This document shows, piece by piece, positions 17,007-26,689 of a DNA stretch of 48,511 bases. Numbering within the stretch: the first letter of the stretch is position 1; the number at the start of each line of letters is the position of its first letter. The notes under the pieces are model-generated. The model worked only from the letters and a program-made list of their open reading frames with translations, searched no databases and had not been told where the DNA came from. The stretch lies in the NCBI GenBank assembly GCA_900548455.1, contig URKQ01000028.1, forward strand, positions 1 through 48,511, written 5' to 3'. The position numbers were made by a program, and so were the translations under genes. The DNA is from an uncultured Clostridium sp. (GTDB taxonomy: Bacteria; Bacillota; Clostridia; Clostridiales; Clostridiaceae).

Positions 17007-17109
17007 CGATGTTTAAATACATATGATTTTGAGATAATATATTCAAGCGATAGATGTAAAACATGTCGCTAATATAATGACATTAAATATAAGAGGGGAT
17101 GTGTCTTTG

Positions 17110-17907
17110 ATGTTTAAGGATTTGAATGGACAAGTAGCAGTAATAACAGGTGGTGGCTCTGGTATAGGTCGCGATATCTGTTTAGAGTTTGCTAAAAATG
17201 GCGCAAAAGTTATAGTTACTGGTAGAAGAGAAAGTAACATTGAAGAAACAAAAAAAATAATTGAAGAACAAGGTGGATACGCTGAAACGTACAAAATGGA
17301 TGTGTCTTGCAAGGAAGATGTAGAAAAGGTTTTTGAACAAGTTTTCAATAAGCATGGGAAAATAGATATACTAATTAATAATGCAGGTTTTTCAACACCT
17401 CAAGTATTTTGTACAGAAATGACTGATGAAGCTTGGGATGGATTATTAAAAACTCATTTGTATGGAACTTTTTATACAACTAGAGCTTGTGCAAAATATA
17501 TGAAAAAGAATAAATATGGAAGAATAGTAAATATGTCTTCTATAGCTGGAGTTCATGGTTTAACAGGTAATATCAACTATGCAACAGCTAAAACTGGATT
17601 TGTTGGATTTACTAATACTCTTGCTAAGGAACTTGGACCATATGGTATTACAGTTAATGCATTGCAACCAGGAGTAATTAGAACAGCGATGACAGAGGGA
17701 CCGCTTTCCATATTAGAAGAACAATTTGTTAAAGAAACTCCTGTTAGAAGGATTGGAGAGCCATCAGATATTGCAAAGGCTGCACTATTTTTCTGTAGCC
17801 CAGATTCAGATTTTGTTACTGGTGTAATAATGAAAGTTGATGGCGGATATATTTTAAATTCAGGCATGGATATGGTCATGTTTGAAATGTGTGAAAATCA
17901 AAATTAA
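17110..17907 (+). CDS. Short-chain dehydrogenase/reductase (SDR)
   Basis: The 265-residue NAD(P)-dependent oxidoreductase is of classical SDR type. Visible motifs: TGGGSGIG cofactor loop near residues 14-21, NNAG near 92-95, Ser in NMSSIAG, and the catalytic YATAK (Tyr/Lys), followed by LQPGVIRTAM and the C-terminal VTGVIMKVDGGY. The Arg-rich TGRRES after the second strand suggests NADP(H). I start at ATG 17110 (MFKDLNGQVAVITGG) with AGAGGGGATG upstream; the frame opens 11 codons earlier without such a site. Substrate could be a ketone, sugar or steroid; FabG and hydroxysteroid dehydrogenases share this pattern and cannot be separated by eye. It is the only gene in its unit, divergent from the LuxR regulator. 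Confidence 0.88.
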   Translation: MFKDLNGQVAVITGGGSGIGRDICLEFAKNGAKVIVTGRRESNIEETKKIIEEQGGYAETYKMDVSCKEDVEKVFEQVFNKHGKIDILINNAGFSTPQVFCTEMTDEAWDGLLKTHLYGTFYTTRACAKYMKKNKYGRIVNMSSIAGVHGLTGNINYATAKTGFVGFTNTLAKELGPYGITVNALQPGVIRTAMTEGPLSILEEQFVKETPVRRIGEPSDIAKAALFFCSPDSDFVTGVIMKVDGGYILNSGMDMVMFEMCENQN

Positions 17908-17951
17908 ATTGTTAACTCCTTAATTCTATAACCCACAATATATGTTAAAGG

Positions 17952-17988
17952 AAAGATTGCGATTATATGTTGCAGTCTTTTCTTTTTT
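17952..17988 (+). terminator. Terminator of the SDR gene
   Basis: AAAGATTGC (17952-17960) pairs with GCAGTCTTT (17972-17980), one wobble pair, followed by a T-rich run ending TTTTTT. Confidence 0.8.
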
Positions 17989-18077
17989 AGATTTTTAATA
18001 TTATGATAATTTATTTTCTCACTTTTTATGATATTATATAAAGGACACTATATTAATAGCGTAAAGGGGGAAAAGAT

Positions 18078-19535
18078 ATGGCTGCAATTATAGGTTATAT
18101 ACTTATAGTAGTTATAGGTAGTTTTGTTTTGTTTGAGTATCCATATGTTAGTTTAGCATTTGGATTTTTTGGAGTGTACAAGTTTGTAAAGGACTCTATG
18201 CGTCATAAGCGCGAAAGTTATGTTTATTCATTAATTAATGCTGCAATTTCAATTATATCCATGATAGTTATTTTTGGGTTAACTAAAGACTATTATGTCG
18301 ATAAGCTTCGACCAGACCATTATATAGGAAAGCATTTTTTTATGATTTCATTATTAGGACTTATAACGGTATTAATTCCTATATTAATACATAAGTTAAC
18401 CTTTAGCATTGTATCTAAAAGAATTGATAAGAACATAAAGACTAGTAGAGAATTGGCACATAAAGAAAAAGTTAATGTATTTAGTAACTTAGTAAGTAAA
18501 CACAACTTATATAAATCTTTTAATTTATATGATTCAAAATTTGAAAATGATACTTTGTACATATATGATGACAATTTAAAAATAAGTGAAAGAGAAGCTT
18601 CTAAAATATTTATTACCAATGATGAAAAGGAAGCTAGAGTTGAGGAGATACTGTCTAGCATAAAGTTAAAGTTTAATTTAACTGAAAAAAGTGGTTTTTT
18701 AGAGTGTAAGGAAATCTCATCCTTTAGTGCTCTTGAAAATGTACCTAACAAGGGGAATGGGAAGTTTAGTTTATATAGTTATTTAAAGGGTTATGATGAT
18801 AAAAAGGAAGAGTTTATATATCTATTAAGTAAGAGATTAGCTTACTATAAAAATGAATATAATTCTGCAAGAATTGGACGAGAAGGAGAAGAGTATGTAA
18901 ATAATTATTTAAATCAATATGAAAACATATATAACCTTCCTAATATTAGAGTGGAGGTTCCTGATATGAATGGAAATCTCCAAAGTATAGAAAGTGATAA
19001 TATAGTAATTAGTAGATATGGTGTGTTTGTTATTGAGGTTAAAAACTATGGTATCTATGGTACCTATGATTTGATAGTTGAAAAAGATGGGCGATGGCTT
19101 AAAAGGTATAAAGATTCAGGAAGGTTAGAAGTAACAGATAGTGCTTCAAGTCAAAATGAAAGGCACATTATATATCTAAATAAACTTATAAATAAAGCAT
19201 TAAATAGAGGTATAGATAATTACTTAGAAGTTGATGGTATGATTGTAATAGCTAATAATAAGATAAATATACAAAATCATAGTATGACTCAAACCATAGT
19301 AAGAGCATCGGAGATATATTCTCATATAAAAAATAAAGTACCAATTCTTAATTTAGAAGAAATGAATATAATTAAAGAATTGCTTATAAAAAATAATTTA
19401 CCACCTAAGAAGTATTCTATTTATGATTATAGAAAAGAACTGTACACTAATTATGATAAAATATTAAAAGAGAAAAAATTGGTTGAAAAAAGTACTTTAG
19501 AGATAAATGAATTTAATTCAAAACATAATAATTAA
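18078..19535 (+). CDS. Membrane protein with NERD (nuclease-related) domain
   Basis: The 485-residue protein has an N-terminal membrane region with three or four helices (about 3-35, 55-75 and 90-112). A long charged linker follows (about 115-265). Residues about 270-400 form a NERD domain: ARIGREGEEYVNNYL, then VISRYGVFVIEVKNYGIYG with the Glu-x-Lys of the restriction-endonuclease-like fold, and WLKRY. NERD domains resemble nucleases of the PD-(D/E)xK type; activity here is untested. It is expressed alone with a strong GGGGG ribosome site and a perfect terminator behind it. The membrane location is unusual for a nuclease and may indicate action on incoming DNA, but no neighbouring genes support a specific role. 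Confidence 0.85.
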   Translation: MAAIIGYILIVVIGSFVLFEYPYVSLAFGFFGVYKFVKDSMRHKRESYVYSLINAAISIISMIVIFGLTKDYYVDKLRPDHYIGKHFFMISLLGLITVLIPILIHKLTFSIVSKRIDKNIKTSRELAHKEKVNVFSNLVSKHNLYKSFNLYDSKFENDTLYIYDDNLKISEREASKIFITNDEKEARVEEILSSIKLKFNLTEKSGFLECKEISSFSALENVPNKGNGKFSLYSYLKGYDDKKEEFIYLLSKRLAYYKNEYNSARIGREGEEYVNNYLNQYENIYNLPNIRVEVPDMNGNLQSIESDNIVISRYGVFVIEVKNYGIYGTYDLIVEKDGRWLKRYKDSGRLEVTDSASSQNERHIIYLNKLINKALNRGIDNYLEVDGMIVIANNKINIQNHSMTQTIVRASEIYSHIKNKVPILNLEEMNIIKELLIKNNLPPKKYSIYDYRKELYTNYDKILKEKKLVEKSTLEINEFNSKHNN

Positions 19536-19576
19536 AAGCAGACCCTGTTGATGTAATAAAGCAGGGTCTGCTTTTA
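19534..19576 (+). terminator. Strong terminator of the NERD gene
   Basis: AAAAGCAGACCCTG (19534-19547) and CAGGGTCTGCTTTT (19562-19575) form a perfect 14-bp stem overlapping the stop codon. Confidence 0.93.
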
Positions 19577-19802
19577 TATTGTACCAATATTTAATAATTC
19601 ATCATTGTTTTGGCATTTTTGTTTTATATACTTAAGGTTCTTTATAAAATAATAAAAAATGTACTTTTATATAAATAATTCTAATTTTATAGCCAGTGTA
19701 TATATTTACACTTTATTAACTAAATGTTAAAATTGCTTTCGTGTTAATAAAATCATTTTTTAAATTTATATACTTACATAAAAGACAACTAGGAGGAATT
19801 GG

Positions 19803-21806
19803 ATGAAAAAATCAAATGCACTAAAGAAAATCGGATTAAGTAAGAGAATGATGGTAGTAGTTTCTGTAATCCTATGGGTTAGTTTAACATGTCTATCATT
19901 AGTTAATTTTATGTTTTTTAAAGATATTTTTTATAGAAATAAAGTTGATAAATTAAACTCAGAAGTTTTAGGACTTACCTCAACTATTAATAATTTAATT
20001 GAATCAGAAGTAAAATCGCTAGATAAATATGTTTATGATAAAGAAATTTTAAACATATTAAATAGTAATGAATTGGTAAAGGAAGAAACTAATGATTTTC
20101 TAAGTATGGAATCACAACATGAATATATAGAAACAACTTACATTATTAATAAAAATGGTACTATAGTTGGGGCTTCTGATGCTAGAGCAATTAATTTAAA
20201 TGTATCAGAGAGGTTATATTTTAAAGAAATTATGGGTGGAAAAGATATTTATATATCAGATATTGTTATTTCTAATGAAACTGGTAACTTTATAAATGTA
20301 GTTGCTCGACCTATAAAGGATGGAAATGGACAAACTATAGGATTAGTTTGTAAAGATATAATTTCTACTTTGTATAATTCAACTTTTGATAAATTTATTG
20401 CAGCTAATAATAACGTTAGTTTAACGGATCACAAAGGTAATATGATTTTTGACAAAGACTTGAAGAAAATAGGCCAAAAGTCAGGTGTTAGTGAAATAGA
20501 TGCAGCAGCAATAGAAAACTATGATGGAATTAAAACAATAAATTATAAGATTGGAAAAGAAAAAGCAATAGCTTTAAGTTCAAAGGTTCCTTTAACAAAC
20601 TGGACTATTTTTTCTTGTGTATATGAAAAAGAAATCATGGAGCCTATTAAAAAGACCGGAATTGCAATGGGAATAGTAGCACTAATATTAATTGGTATAA
20701 CCATGGTGATAATAAAATATTGTAGTTTAAGGATAGTAAATCCTATTTTACTATTAACTAATAAATTAAAGGATGTTGCAGAAGGAGATCTTACTACGAG
20801 AGTAAAAGGGATAACTACAGGTGATGAAATAGAGATTTTAGCTGATTCCTTAAATACTACTTGTGATAACTTATCTTCAATTATTAATAATGTTATTCAT
20901 TCAATTGATAATGTAGGTAATCATGCAACAGACTTAGCAGCTATTAATGAGGAAGTAAGTGCTTCAAACGAAGAAGTAGTTACAGCTGTTAACGGCATTG
21001 CAGAAAAAGTTGTTCATGTTGCGGAAAGTACAGTGGAGTGTAAAGAAAATGTACTAAAACTAGATGATGCAATTGATAAGTTGAAGGAAAATAATTCTTC
21101 TATTGAAGTTCAAAATAATAAAGTTATTGAAGCTATAAAAGATAATAGTAGCAATCTTGAAGAACTAATTTCTTCAAATAAGGAAACTCTTCAAAGTTTT
21201 GATGATTTAAAAATAACTATTACAGAGTTATTTAAGGGTATAAATTCCGTATCTGAATTTTTAAACTCTATAAATTCTATAGCATCTCAAACTAATCTCT
21301 TATCATTAAATGCAGCTATAGAAGCTGCTAGAGCAGGAGAGAGTGGAAAGGGTTTTGCTGTAGTGGCAGAAGAAATAAGGAAACTTTCATTAGAAACTCA
21401 AGGAGCTACGGATAACATTGCTTCAATTATTAGTACTATTAACAACTTAGTTAATGACACTAATAAAAATTTACAAGTAACAGACAAAATTACTTTAGCA
21501 GAGAAAGATTCTTTTGAGAATATGGAAAAATCTTTTATAAATATGAAGGAATTGCTTGAAATTGTGCTTACATATTCTAAAGAAATGAATTCTAATATAG
21601 GTATTGTAGATAAAGAAAAAAATAAAGTAACTTATTCAATTTCTAATGTTACCGAGTCAGCTGAGCAAATTGCTGCAATTACAGAAGAAGTGAATGCATC
21701 TATGAATGAGCAACTTATTGTATTTTCAAATGTAAACAAAAGTTCCGAAGAACTAAATAACATTTGTGAGGAATTATCATCTTCTGTTAAAATATTAAAA
21801 GTGTAA
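19803..21806 (+). CDS. Methyl-accepting chemotaxis protein with dCache sensor
   Basis: This 667-residue receptor has a transmembrane helix near residues 17-40, an extracellular Cache-type sensor (about 45-280; YIETTYIINKNG, SERLYFKEIMGG, FINVVARPI), and a second helix at about 285-308. A HAMP domain follows (SLRIVNPILLLTNKLKDVAEGD), then a long signalling coiled coil. The hairpin tip is canonical (IASQTNLLSLNAAIEAARAG, continuing GKGFAVVAEEIRKL), the site that contacts CheA and CheW. Pairs of Glu/Gln typical of methylation sites occur on both sides. The ligand is unknown; Cache domains often bind amino acids or small acids. It is preceded by AGGAGGAATT and followed by a terminator at about 21834. 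Confidence 0.95.
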   Translation: MKKSNALKKIGLSKRMMVVVSVILWVSLTCLSLVNFMFFKDIFYRNKVDKLNSEVLGLTSTINNLIESEVKSLDKYVYDKEILNILNSNELVKEETNDFLSMESQHEYIETTYIINKNGTIVGASDARAINLNVSERLYFKEIMGGKDIYISDIVISNETGNFINVVARPIKDGNGQTIGLVCKDIISTLYNSTFDKFIAANNNVSLTDHKGNMIFDKDLKKIGQKSGVSEIDAAAIENYDGIKTINYKIGKEKAIALSSKVPLTNWTIFSCVYEKEIMEPIKKTGIAMGIVALILIGITMVIIKYCSLRIVNPILLLTNKLKDVAEGDLTTRVKGITTGDEIEILADSLNTTCDNLSSIINNVIHSIDNVGNHATDLAAINEEVSASNEEVVTAVNGIAEKVVHVAESTVECKENVLKLDDAIDKLKENNSSIEVQNNKVIEAIKDNSSNLEELISSNKETLQSFDDLKITITELFKGINSVSEFLNSINSIASQTNLLSLNAAIEAARAGESGKGFAVVAEEIRKLSLETQGATDNIASIISTINNLVNDTNKNLQVTDKITLAEKDSFENMEKSFINMKELLEIVLTYSKEMNSNIGIVDKEKNKVTYSISNVTESAEQIAAITEEVNASMNEQLIVFSNVNKSSEELNNICEELSSSVKILKV

Positions 21807-21833
21807 ATTATAATCTAAATAATTTTAAAAAAG

Positions 21834-21866
21834 AATCTTATCCTTTCATAGGGTAGGATTTTTTTG
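21834..21866 (+). terminator. Terminator of the 19803-21806 receptor gene
   Basis: AATCTTATCCT (21834-21844) pairs with AGGGTAGGATT (21850-21860) through some G-T pairs, followed by TTTTTT. Confidence 0.8.
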
Positions 21867-22093
21867 TCTAGAAAAATATAAATTTTAAAACTATAAAATA
21901 ATACAATTCCAAGATAGTATGATAAATTATCTACATTAAATACATAAATTTATAAAGACTATTGATATTAGTATAATTATTATAATTTTAAATATTAACC
22001 AAAATATGTAGAATAATTCAAATTGAATGTTATAATATAAGAAGTTTCTACACATTATATGGATATTCGACATTTTTAGAGGGGGAAAAAAGT

Positions 22094-23755
22094 ATGAAGA
22101 AAAGAGTAAGTTTACTTTTGACTATGATTATGTGTTGTTCTGTATTTACAGGATGCAGTAGTTCAAAAAGTGAAAGTTCAGCAAAAGAAGCTGTGAAAGA
22201 AGTAAAAAGTGGTGGTGTTGTTAAGGAAGCCATAAGTGAAGCTCCCAGTGGGGTATTTGTCCCTACATCATTTACTTTCAATGATGATGCAAATATCAAT
22301 AGTATGATATATGAGGGATTAGTGACATTAGATGAAAATTTAGATGTTAAGCCATGCCTTGCAGAATCCTATGAATTTTCAAATGAAAATAAAACTGTGA
22401 CATTTAAATTAAGAGATGACGTAAAGTGGCATGATGGGGAAGAGTTCACTGCTGAAGACGTTAAATTTACTTTTGATTTTTGTTCTAATGAAAAATATAA
22501 TGGACCGTATACCATGTTTGTTAAAAATATAAAAGGTTATGAAGACTTTAAAGGTGGCAAAACTGAGGACTTAGAGGGGGTAAAAAAGATTGATGACCAT
22601 ACTGTTGAGATTACAACAGAGAATGTTTATGGTTCGGCTTTAATTAATTTTGGATATATGTTTAAGATAATTCCAGAGCATATATGGAATAAGGCTGATG
22701 TAGAGACCGTGCAAAATGATACTGACTTGATAAGAAATCCAATAGGAACTGGGTCTTTTAAGCTTGGTAAATTTACTCCAGATCAAGGAGTTGAACTTGT
22801 TGCCAATGATGATTATTGGCAAGGCAGACCTAATATTGATAAATACATATTTAAAATAGTAAGTGGGGAAACAGCTGAATCAGAACTTCTAAATAAGGAA
22901 GTTGATATTATGGGTGTTGGCAGTGATTTAGAAGATGATGATGAAAAAGTTTATGCTGAAAACGGGTATAGTATTCAAGACGTAACTAATAATGCTTATC
23001 ACTATGTTGGAATGAATTTAAGAAAACCACAATTTAGTGATAAGAGAGTAAGACAAGCACTTGCTTATGCTTTAGATCGTGAAACAATAGTTAATGAAGT
23101 ACTACATGGAAAAGGTGAAGTTGCTTGTAACCCATATCCTTCAAATTTTTGGGCTCATCCAGAGGGATTAAACGAATATAAATTTGATCCAAAGAAATCA
23201 ATTGAACTTTTCAAAGAATGTGGATTTGAGTATAAAGAAGATGAAAACAAATTATATTATAATGGTGAACCATTTACATTCTCTTATAAATATGTTGGAG
23301 GAAATGATGATAAAACTAAATATGCTTTAATACTTCAACAAAACTTTAAGGATATTGGAATAGATGTGGATTTAAAACCAATGGAATTCACCACTTTAGC
23401 TAATGATGTTAAAAATGGAGATTTTGATACTTATTCAATGGGTATCGGTAATTTCTACGATGGAGACTTAGGACCAAGTTATCATTCAACTTTAACACCT
23501 CCAAATGGTTATAACTATACTGGATTTAATAATTCTAAAGTTGATGAACTTATAGATAAAGCATCAAAAGCAGTTACAAAGGAAGAAAGAAAACCATTAT
23601 TAAATGAAATTGCATTAATACTTAATGATGAGTTACCAGTAATTTATAGCTATCACTGGAAAAGTACTATGGCTGTAAATAATAAGATTAAGAACTTTAG
23701 AAATATTTTACCTATATATCGTCAATATGCAAATGAATGGTATGTAGAAGAATAA
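22094..23755 (+). CDS. Peptide ABC transporter substrate-binding lipoprotein (family 5)
   Basis: The 553-residue protein has a lipoprotein signal: MKKRVSLLLTMIMCCSVFTGC, lipidated Cys at about residue 21, followed by a Ser/Lys-rich spacer. The mature part is a family 5 extracellular solute-binding protein (OppA/DppA/AppA/NikA fold): YEGLVTLDENLDVKPCLAES, FKLRDDVKWHDGEEFTAEDV, NPIGTGSFKLGKF, and KRVRQALAYALDRETIV. Its complete ABC partners follow in the order permease, permease, ATPase, ATPase, so oligopeptides or dipeptides are the most likely cargo; nickel or other ligands cannot be excluded. It has a strong GAGGGGG ribosome site. A hairpin with a T-run lies between it and the first permease gene, which would make the binding protein more abundant than the rest. 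Confidence 0.93.
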   Translation: MKKRVSLLLTMIMCCSVFTGCSSSKSESSAKEAVKEVKSGGVVKEAISEAPSGVFVPTSFTFNDDANINSMIYEGLVTLDENLDVKPCLAESYEFSNENKTVTFKLRDDVKWHDGEEFTAEDVKFTFDFCSNEKYNGPYTMFVKNIKGYEDFKGGKTEDLEGVKKIDDHTVEITTENVYGSALINFGYMFKIIPEHIWNKADVETVQNDTDLIRNPIGTGSFKLGKFTPDQGVELVANDDYWQGRPNIDKYIFKIVSGETAESELLNKEVDIMGVGSDLEDDDEKVYAENGYSIQDVTNNAYHYVGMNLRKPQFSDKRVRQALAYALDRETIVNEVLHGKGEVACNPYPSNFWAHPEGLNEYKFDPKKSIELFKECGFEYKEDENKLYYNGEPFTFSYKYVGGNDDKTKYALILQQNFKDIGIDVDLKPMEFTTLANDVKNGDFDTYSMGIGNFYDGDLGPSYHSTLTPPNGYNYTGFNNSKVDELIDKASKAVTKEERKPLLNEIALILNDELPVIYSYHWKSTMAVNNKIKNFRNILPIYRQYANEWYVEE

Positions 23756-23781
23756 AACTTATAAGTGAAATAATTAAAGCT

Positions 23782-23826
23782 AATTGCCTTTTTAAAACTT
23801 CAATTTTAGAAAGGTAATTGTTTTTT
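23782..23826 (+). terminator. Attenuator-like terminator inside the peptide transporter operon
   Basis: AATTGCCTTTT (23782-23792) pairs with GAAAGGTAATT (23809-23819), followed by GTTTTTT. It lies between the binding-protein gene and the first permease gene, so partial read-through is expected. Confidence 0.75.
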
Positions 23827-23852
23827 ATAAAATTATATATGAGGTAATAGCT

Positions 23853-24821
23853 ATGAGCAAATATTTTATAAAAAGAATTTTAACAATGATTCCTGTATTT
23901 ATTGGTTTATCAATAATAATATTTACTCTCATTAACCTTGCACCGGGGGATCCTTATAGCAATATAGTGGAAGGTCAAATTAATTTTTCAGCAGAGGATA
24001 AGGAAGAGGCACTTAAAGCTATGGGCTATTATGACCCAATTTATGTTAAATATACTAAATGGGTAGGAAAGGTTATAAAAGGCGATTTAGGTACATCTAT
24101 AAGATACAATGAGCCGGTATCTAATATTATTGGTAGAAGAATTTCAAACACTTTTTTATTATCAATAATTACCTTAATTTTAACTACATTAATTGCAATA
24201 CCACTAGGGATTATATCGTCAGTCAGTCGAAATTCAATTAAAGATAAGATACTCACTATTCTTGCATTTATAGGTATTTCAATACCAGGCTTTTTCATTG
24301 CATTACTCATAGTAAAAATTTTTGCTGTGGATTTAAAATGGTTTCCAATCTCAGGTATGTCAACTATAGATAAAGATTATGTTGGATTAAAAAAGTTTTT
24401 TGATATAACAAAACATATGGTTTTACCGATTTTATCAATGACCATCATAGAGGTTGCATCCCTTATGAGATATACAAGGTCAGTTATGATAGATGTATTT
24501 AGTGAAAATTATATAAAAGCTGCAAGAGCTAAAGGGTTAAGTGAAAAAATTGTTATATATAAACATGCCTTTAGAAATGCGTTAATTCCTATTGTAACTT
24601 TACTTAGTATGTCACTTGGATATATTTTTACAGGAACTATATTAATAGAAACAATTTTTGTCTGGCCAGGTATGGGTACTTTGTTTTATCAGTCTATATC
24701 AAACAGGGATTATCCAGTAGTTATGGGATGTGCAGTAATTTTTTCAGCTAGTATATTAATTGCTAATTTACTTTCTGATTTTGTTTATTGTCTTGTTGAT
24801 CCAAGAATAAGATTTAAATGA
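23853..24821 (+). CDS. Peptide ABC transporter permease (OppB/DppB type)
   Basis: The 322-residue inner membrane protein has six predicted helices. The N-terminus, MSKYFIKRILTMIPVFIGLS, ending in LINLAPGDP, is the hallmark of OppB/DppB permeases. The central cytoplasmic loop that docks to the ATPases contains NYIKAARAKGLSEKIVIYKHAFRNAL, the EAA motif (here EN-YIKAARAKGL). The C-terminus FVYCLVDPRIRF is typical. It follows the binding-protein gene after an attenuator hairpin and precedes its partner permease by 25 bp. It forms one half of the translocation pore. Confidence 0.95.
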   Translation: MSKYFIKRILTMIPVFIGLSIIIFTLINLAPGDPYSNIVEGQINFSAEDKEEALKAMGYYDPIYVKYTKWVGKVIKGDLGTSIRYNEPVSNIIGRRISNTFLLSIITLILTTLIAIPLGIISSVSRNSIKDKILTILAFIGISIPGFFIALLIVKIFAVDLKWFPISGMSTIDKDYVGLKKFFDITKHMVLPILSMTIIEVASLMRYTRSVMIDVFSENYIKAARAKGLSEKIVIYKHAFRNALIPIVTLLSMSLGYIFTGTILIETIFVWPGMGTLFYQSISNRDYPVVMGCAVIFSASILIANLLSDFVYCLVDPRIRFK

Positions 24822-24846
24822 TAATGCATGAAGAAGGTGAATTAAT

Positions 24847-25692
24847 ATGATTAAAATTAATAAAAAAACATTTAATTTAATTAAAAATAAAAAGGTAGTA
24901 GTAGGATGTGTTATATTACTTCTCATTGTGTTACTTTCTATATTCGGAAGTATAGTTGTAAAGTGTGACAGAGATTTTATTGATACTTCAATTTCAAATA
25001 GACCACCAAGTTTTGAACATTTCCTTGGAACTGATGATTTAGGAAGAGATGTATTTGTAAGACTTAGTTATGGTGGACGAGTTTCTCTAGCAGTAGGTAT
25101 TTTTGCTACAGCAATATCACTAATTATTGGTGTAACACTTGGGTCTATAGCGGGTTTTTATGGTGGGATTATAGATCATATTATTATGATTTGTGTTGAT
25201 ATATTTATGTGTTTGCCTTTTTTAGTAGTAGCTATAATATTAGCTGATATTATAGGACCAAGTGTTTGGAATTCTGTTATTATTATTGGTTGTTTGGGGT
25301 GGACAACCATTGCCAGAATTGTGAGAGGTCAAGTACTAGTATTAAAACAAAAACAATTTATAGAGGCAGCGAAATGTCTTGGTATGGATTCTCATGAGAT
25401 AATAATTAAGCATATAATTCCTAATAGTATTCCAACGATTATTGTATATGCAACTCTTGGTATTGCAGGTGCAATTTTAGCTGAGGCAGGGCTAAGCTAT
25501 CTTGGAATGGGTGTTAAGCAACCTATACCTAGTTGGGGAAACATGTTAGCTACGGCAAGAAATATGAAATCTCTAATAAAGTATTGGTGGCAATGGTCTC
25601 CAGCAGGAATGATGGTGTTTTTAACCATATTGTCAATCAATTTCATAGGTGATGGCATTAGAGAAACTTTGAATCCTAAAGCAAGGGAGTAA
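24847..25692 (+). CDS. Peptide ABC transporter permease (OppC/DppC type)
   Basis: The 281-residue protein is the second pore subunit. It has the characteristic early helix (KVVVGCVILLLIVLLSIFGS), the RPPSFEHFLGTDDLGRDVFVRLSYGGRVSL region, and the EAA loop QFIEAAKCLGMDSHEIIIKHIIPNS. The C-terminal IRETLNPKARE ends the OppC family pattern. The GAAGGTGAATTAAT ribosome site and tight spacing (25 bp after the first permease, 7 bp before the first ATPase gene) show one operon. Confidence 0.95.
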   Translation: MIKINKKTFNLIKNKKVVVGCVILLLIVLLSIFGSIVVKCDRDFIDTSISNRPPSFEHFLGTDDLGRDVFVRLSYGGRVSLAVGIFATAISLIIGVTLGSIAGFYGGIIDHIIMICVDIFMCLPFLVVAIILADIIGPSVWNSVIIIGCLGWTTIARIVRGQVLVLKQKQFIEAAKCLGMDSHEIIIKHIIPNSIPTIIVYATLGIAGAILAEAGLSYLGMGVKQPIPSWGNMLATARNMKSLIKYWWQWSPAGMMVFLTILSINFIGDGIRETLNPKARE

Positions 25693-25699
25693 TGAAGGT

Positions 25700-26689
25700 A
25701 TGAATAATAATATATTAGAAGTAAAGAATTTAACAACCTGTTTTATGGTAGAAAAGAACAAAATTAAAGCTGTAGATGATGTAAGTTTTAATCTTAAAAG
25801 AGGGAAGGTCCTTGGCATTGTGGGAGAATCGGGTTGTGGTAAAAGCATGACAGCAATGTCAATATTGGGTCTTATAGAAAGTCAAAAGGGATTTATTGAA
25901 AATGGAGAAGTATTGTTTAATGGAAAAGATTTATTATCTCTGGACAAAGCTGATTTAAATAATATTAGAGGAAATGACATAACTATGATATTTCAAGAGC
26001 CTATGATTGCACTAAATCCAGTTTTAAAGATAAAGGATCAAGTAGGTGAAGTGTTAAAGGTGCATAAACACATAGTTGGTGAAGAAAATAGACAGATGGT
26101 TTTAAAGATGTTAAAGCTAGTAGGAATTAAAAGGAGAGAAGAAATATTAAATTCTTATCCTCATCAGTTAAGTGGTGGAATGTGTCAAAGGGTTATGATT
26201 GCTATGGCACTTATTTGCACACCAAAGCTGTTAATTGCAGATGAGCCCACAACGGCTCTCGATGTTACAGTGCAAGCTCAAGTCCTTGATTTAATTAATC
26301 ATATTAAAGATAGTTTTGATATGTCAGTTTTATTTATTACCCACGATTTAGGCGTTATTTGTGAAGTTGCAGATGAAGTTATGGTTATGTATGCAGGGAA
26401 GGTAGTAGAAAGAGCTATAGTTAATGATATATTTGATAAACCTAAACATCCCTATACCATTGGATTAATGAATTCTAGGCCTGAAAACTTTAAAAGAGGA
26501 GAACTTCCTAAATGCATAAAGGGTAAAGTACCAAAGCTAAATGAATTGCCTTTAGGGTGTGATTTTTATGATAGATGTGAGTGTGCAAAGAATATTTGTA
26601 AAACTAATAAACCAAAGTTACAAAGGGTAGGGGATGAACACCAGGTTAGTTGCTTTCTCTATGACTTAAAGGTAGGAGGTGAAATTTAA
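25700..26689 (+). CDS. Peptide ABC transporter ATPase (OppD/DppD type)
   Basis: The 329-residue cytoplasmic ATPase has Walker A GESGCGKS near residue 42, Q-loop IFQEP, ABC signature LSGGMCQR (Cys in place of the frequent Arg/Gln), Walker B LLIADEPTTALD and switch His in ITHD. The C-terminal extension seen in OppD/OppF subunits is present (HPYTIGLMNSRP, then a Cys-rich CDFYDRCECAKNIC), which in relatives binds a [4Fe-4S] cluster or stabilises the dimer. It overlaps the next gene by one base (TAATG at 26687-26691), so the two ATPases are translationally coupled. Confidence 0.95.
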   Translation: MNNNILEVKNLTTCFMVEKNKIKAVDDVSFNLKRGKVLGIVGESGCGKSMTAMSILGLIESQKGFIENGEVLFNGKDLLSLDKADLNNIRGNDITMIFQEPMIALNPVLKIKDQVGEVLKVHKHIVGEENRQMVLKMLKLVGIKRREEILNSYPHQLSGGMCQRVMIAMALICTPKLLIADEPTTALDVTVQAQVLDLINHIKDSFDMSVLFITHDLGVICEVADEVMVMYAGKVVERAIVNDIFDKPKHPYTIGLMNSRPENFKRGELPKCIKGKVPKLNELPLGCDFYDRCECAKNICKTNKPKLQRVGDEHQVSCFLYDLKVGGEI

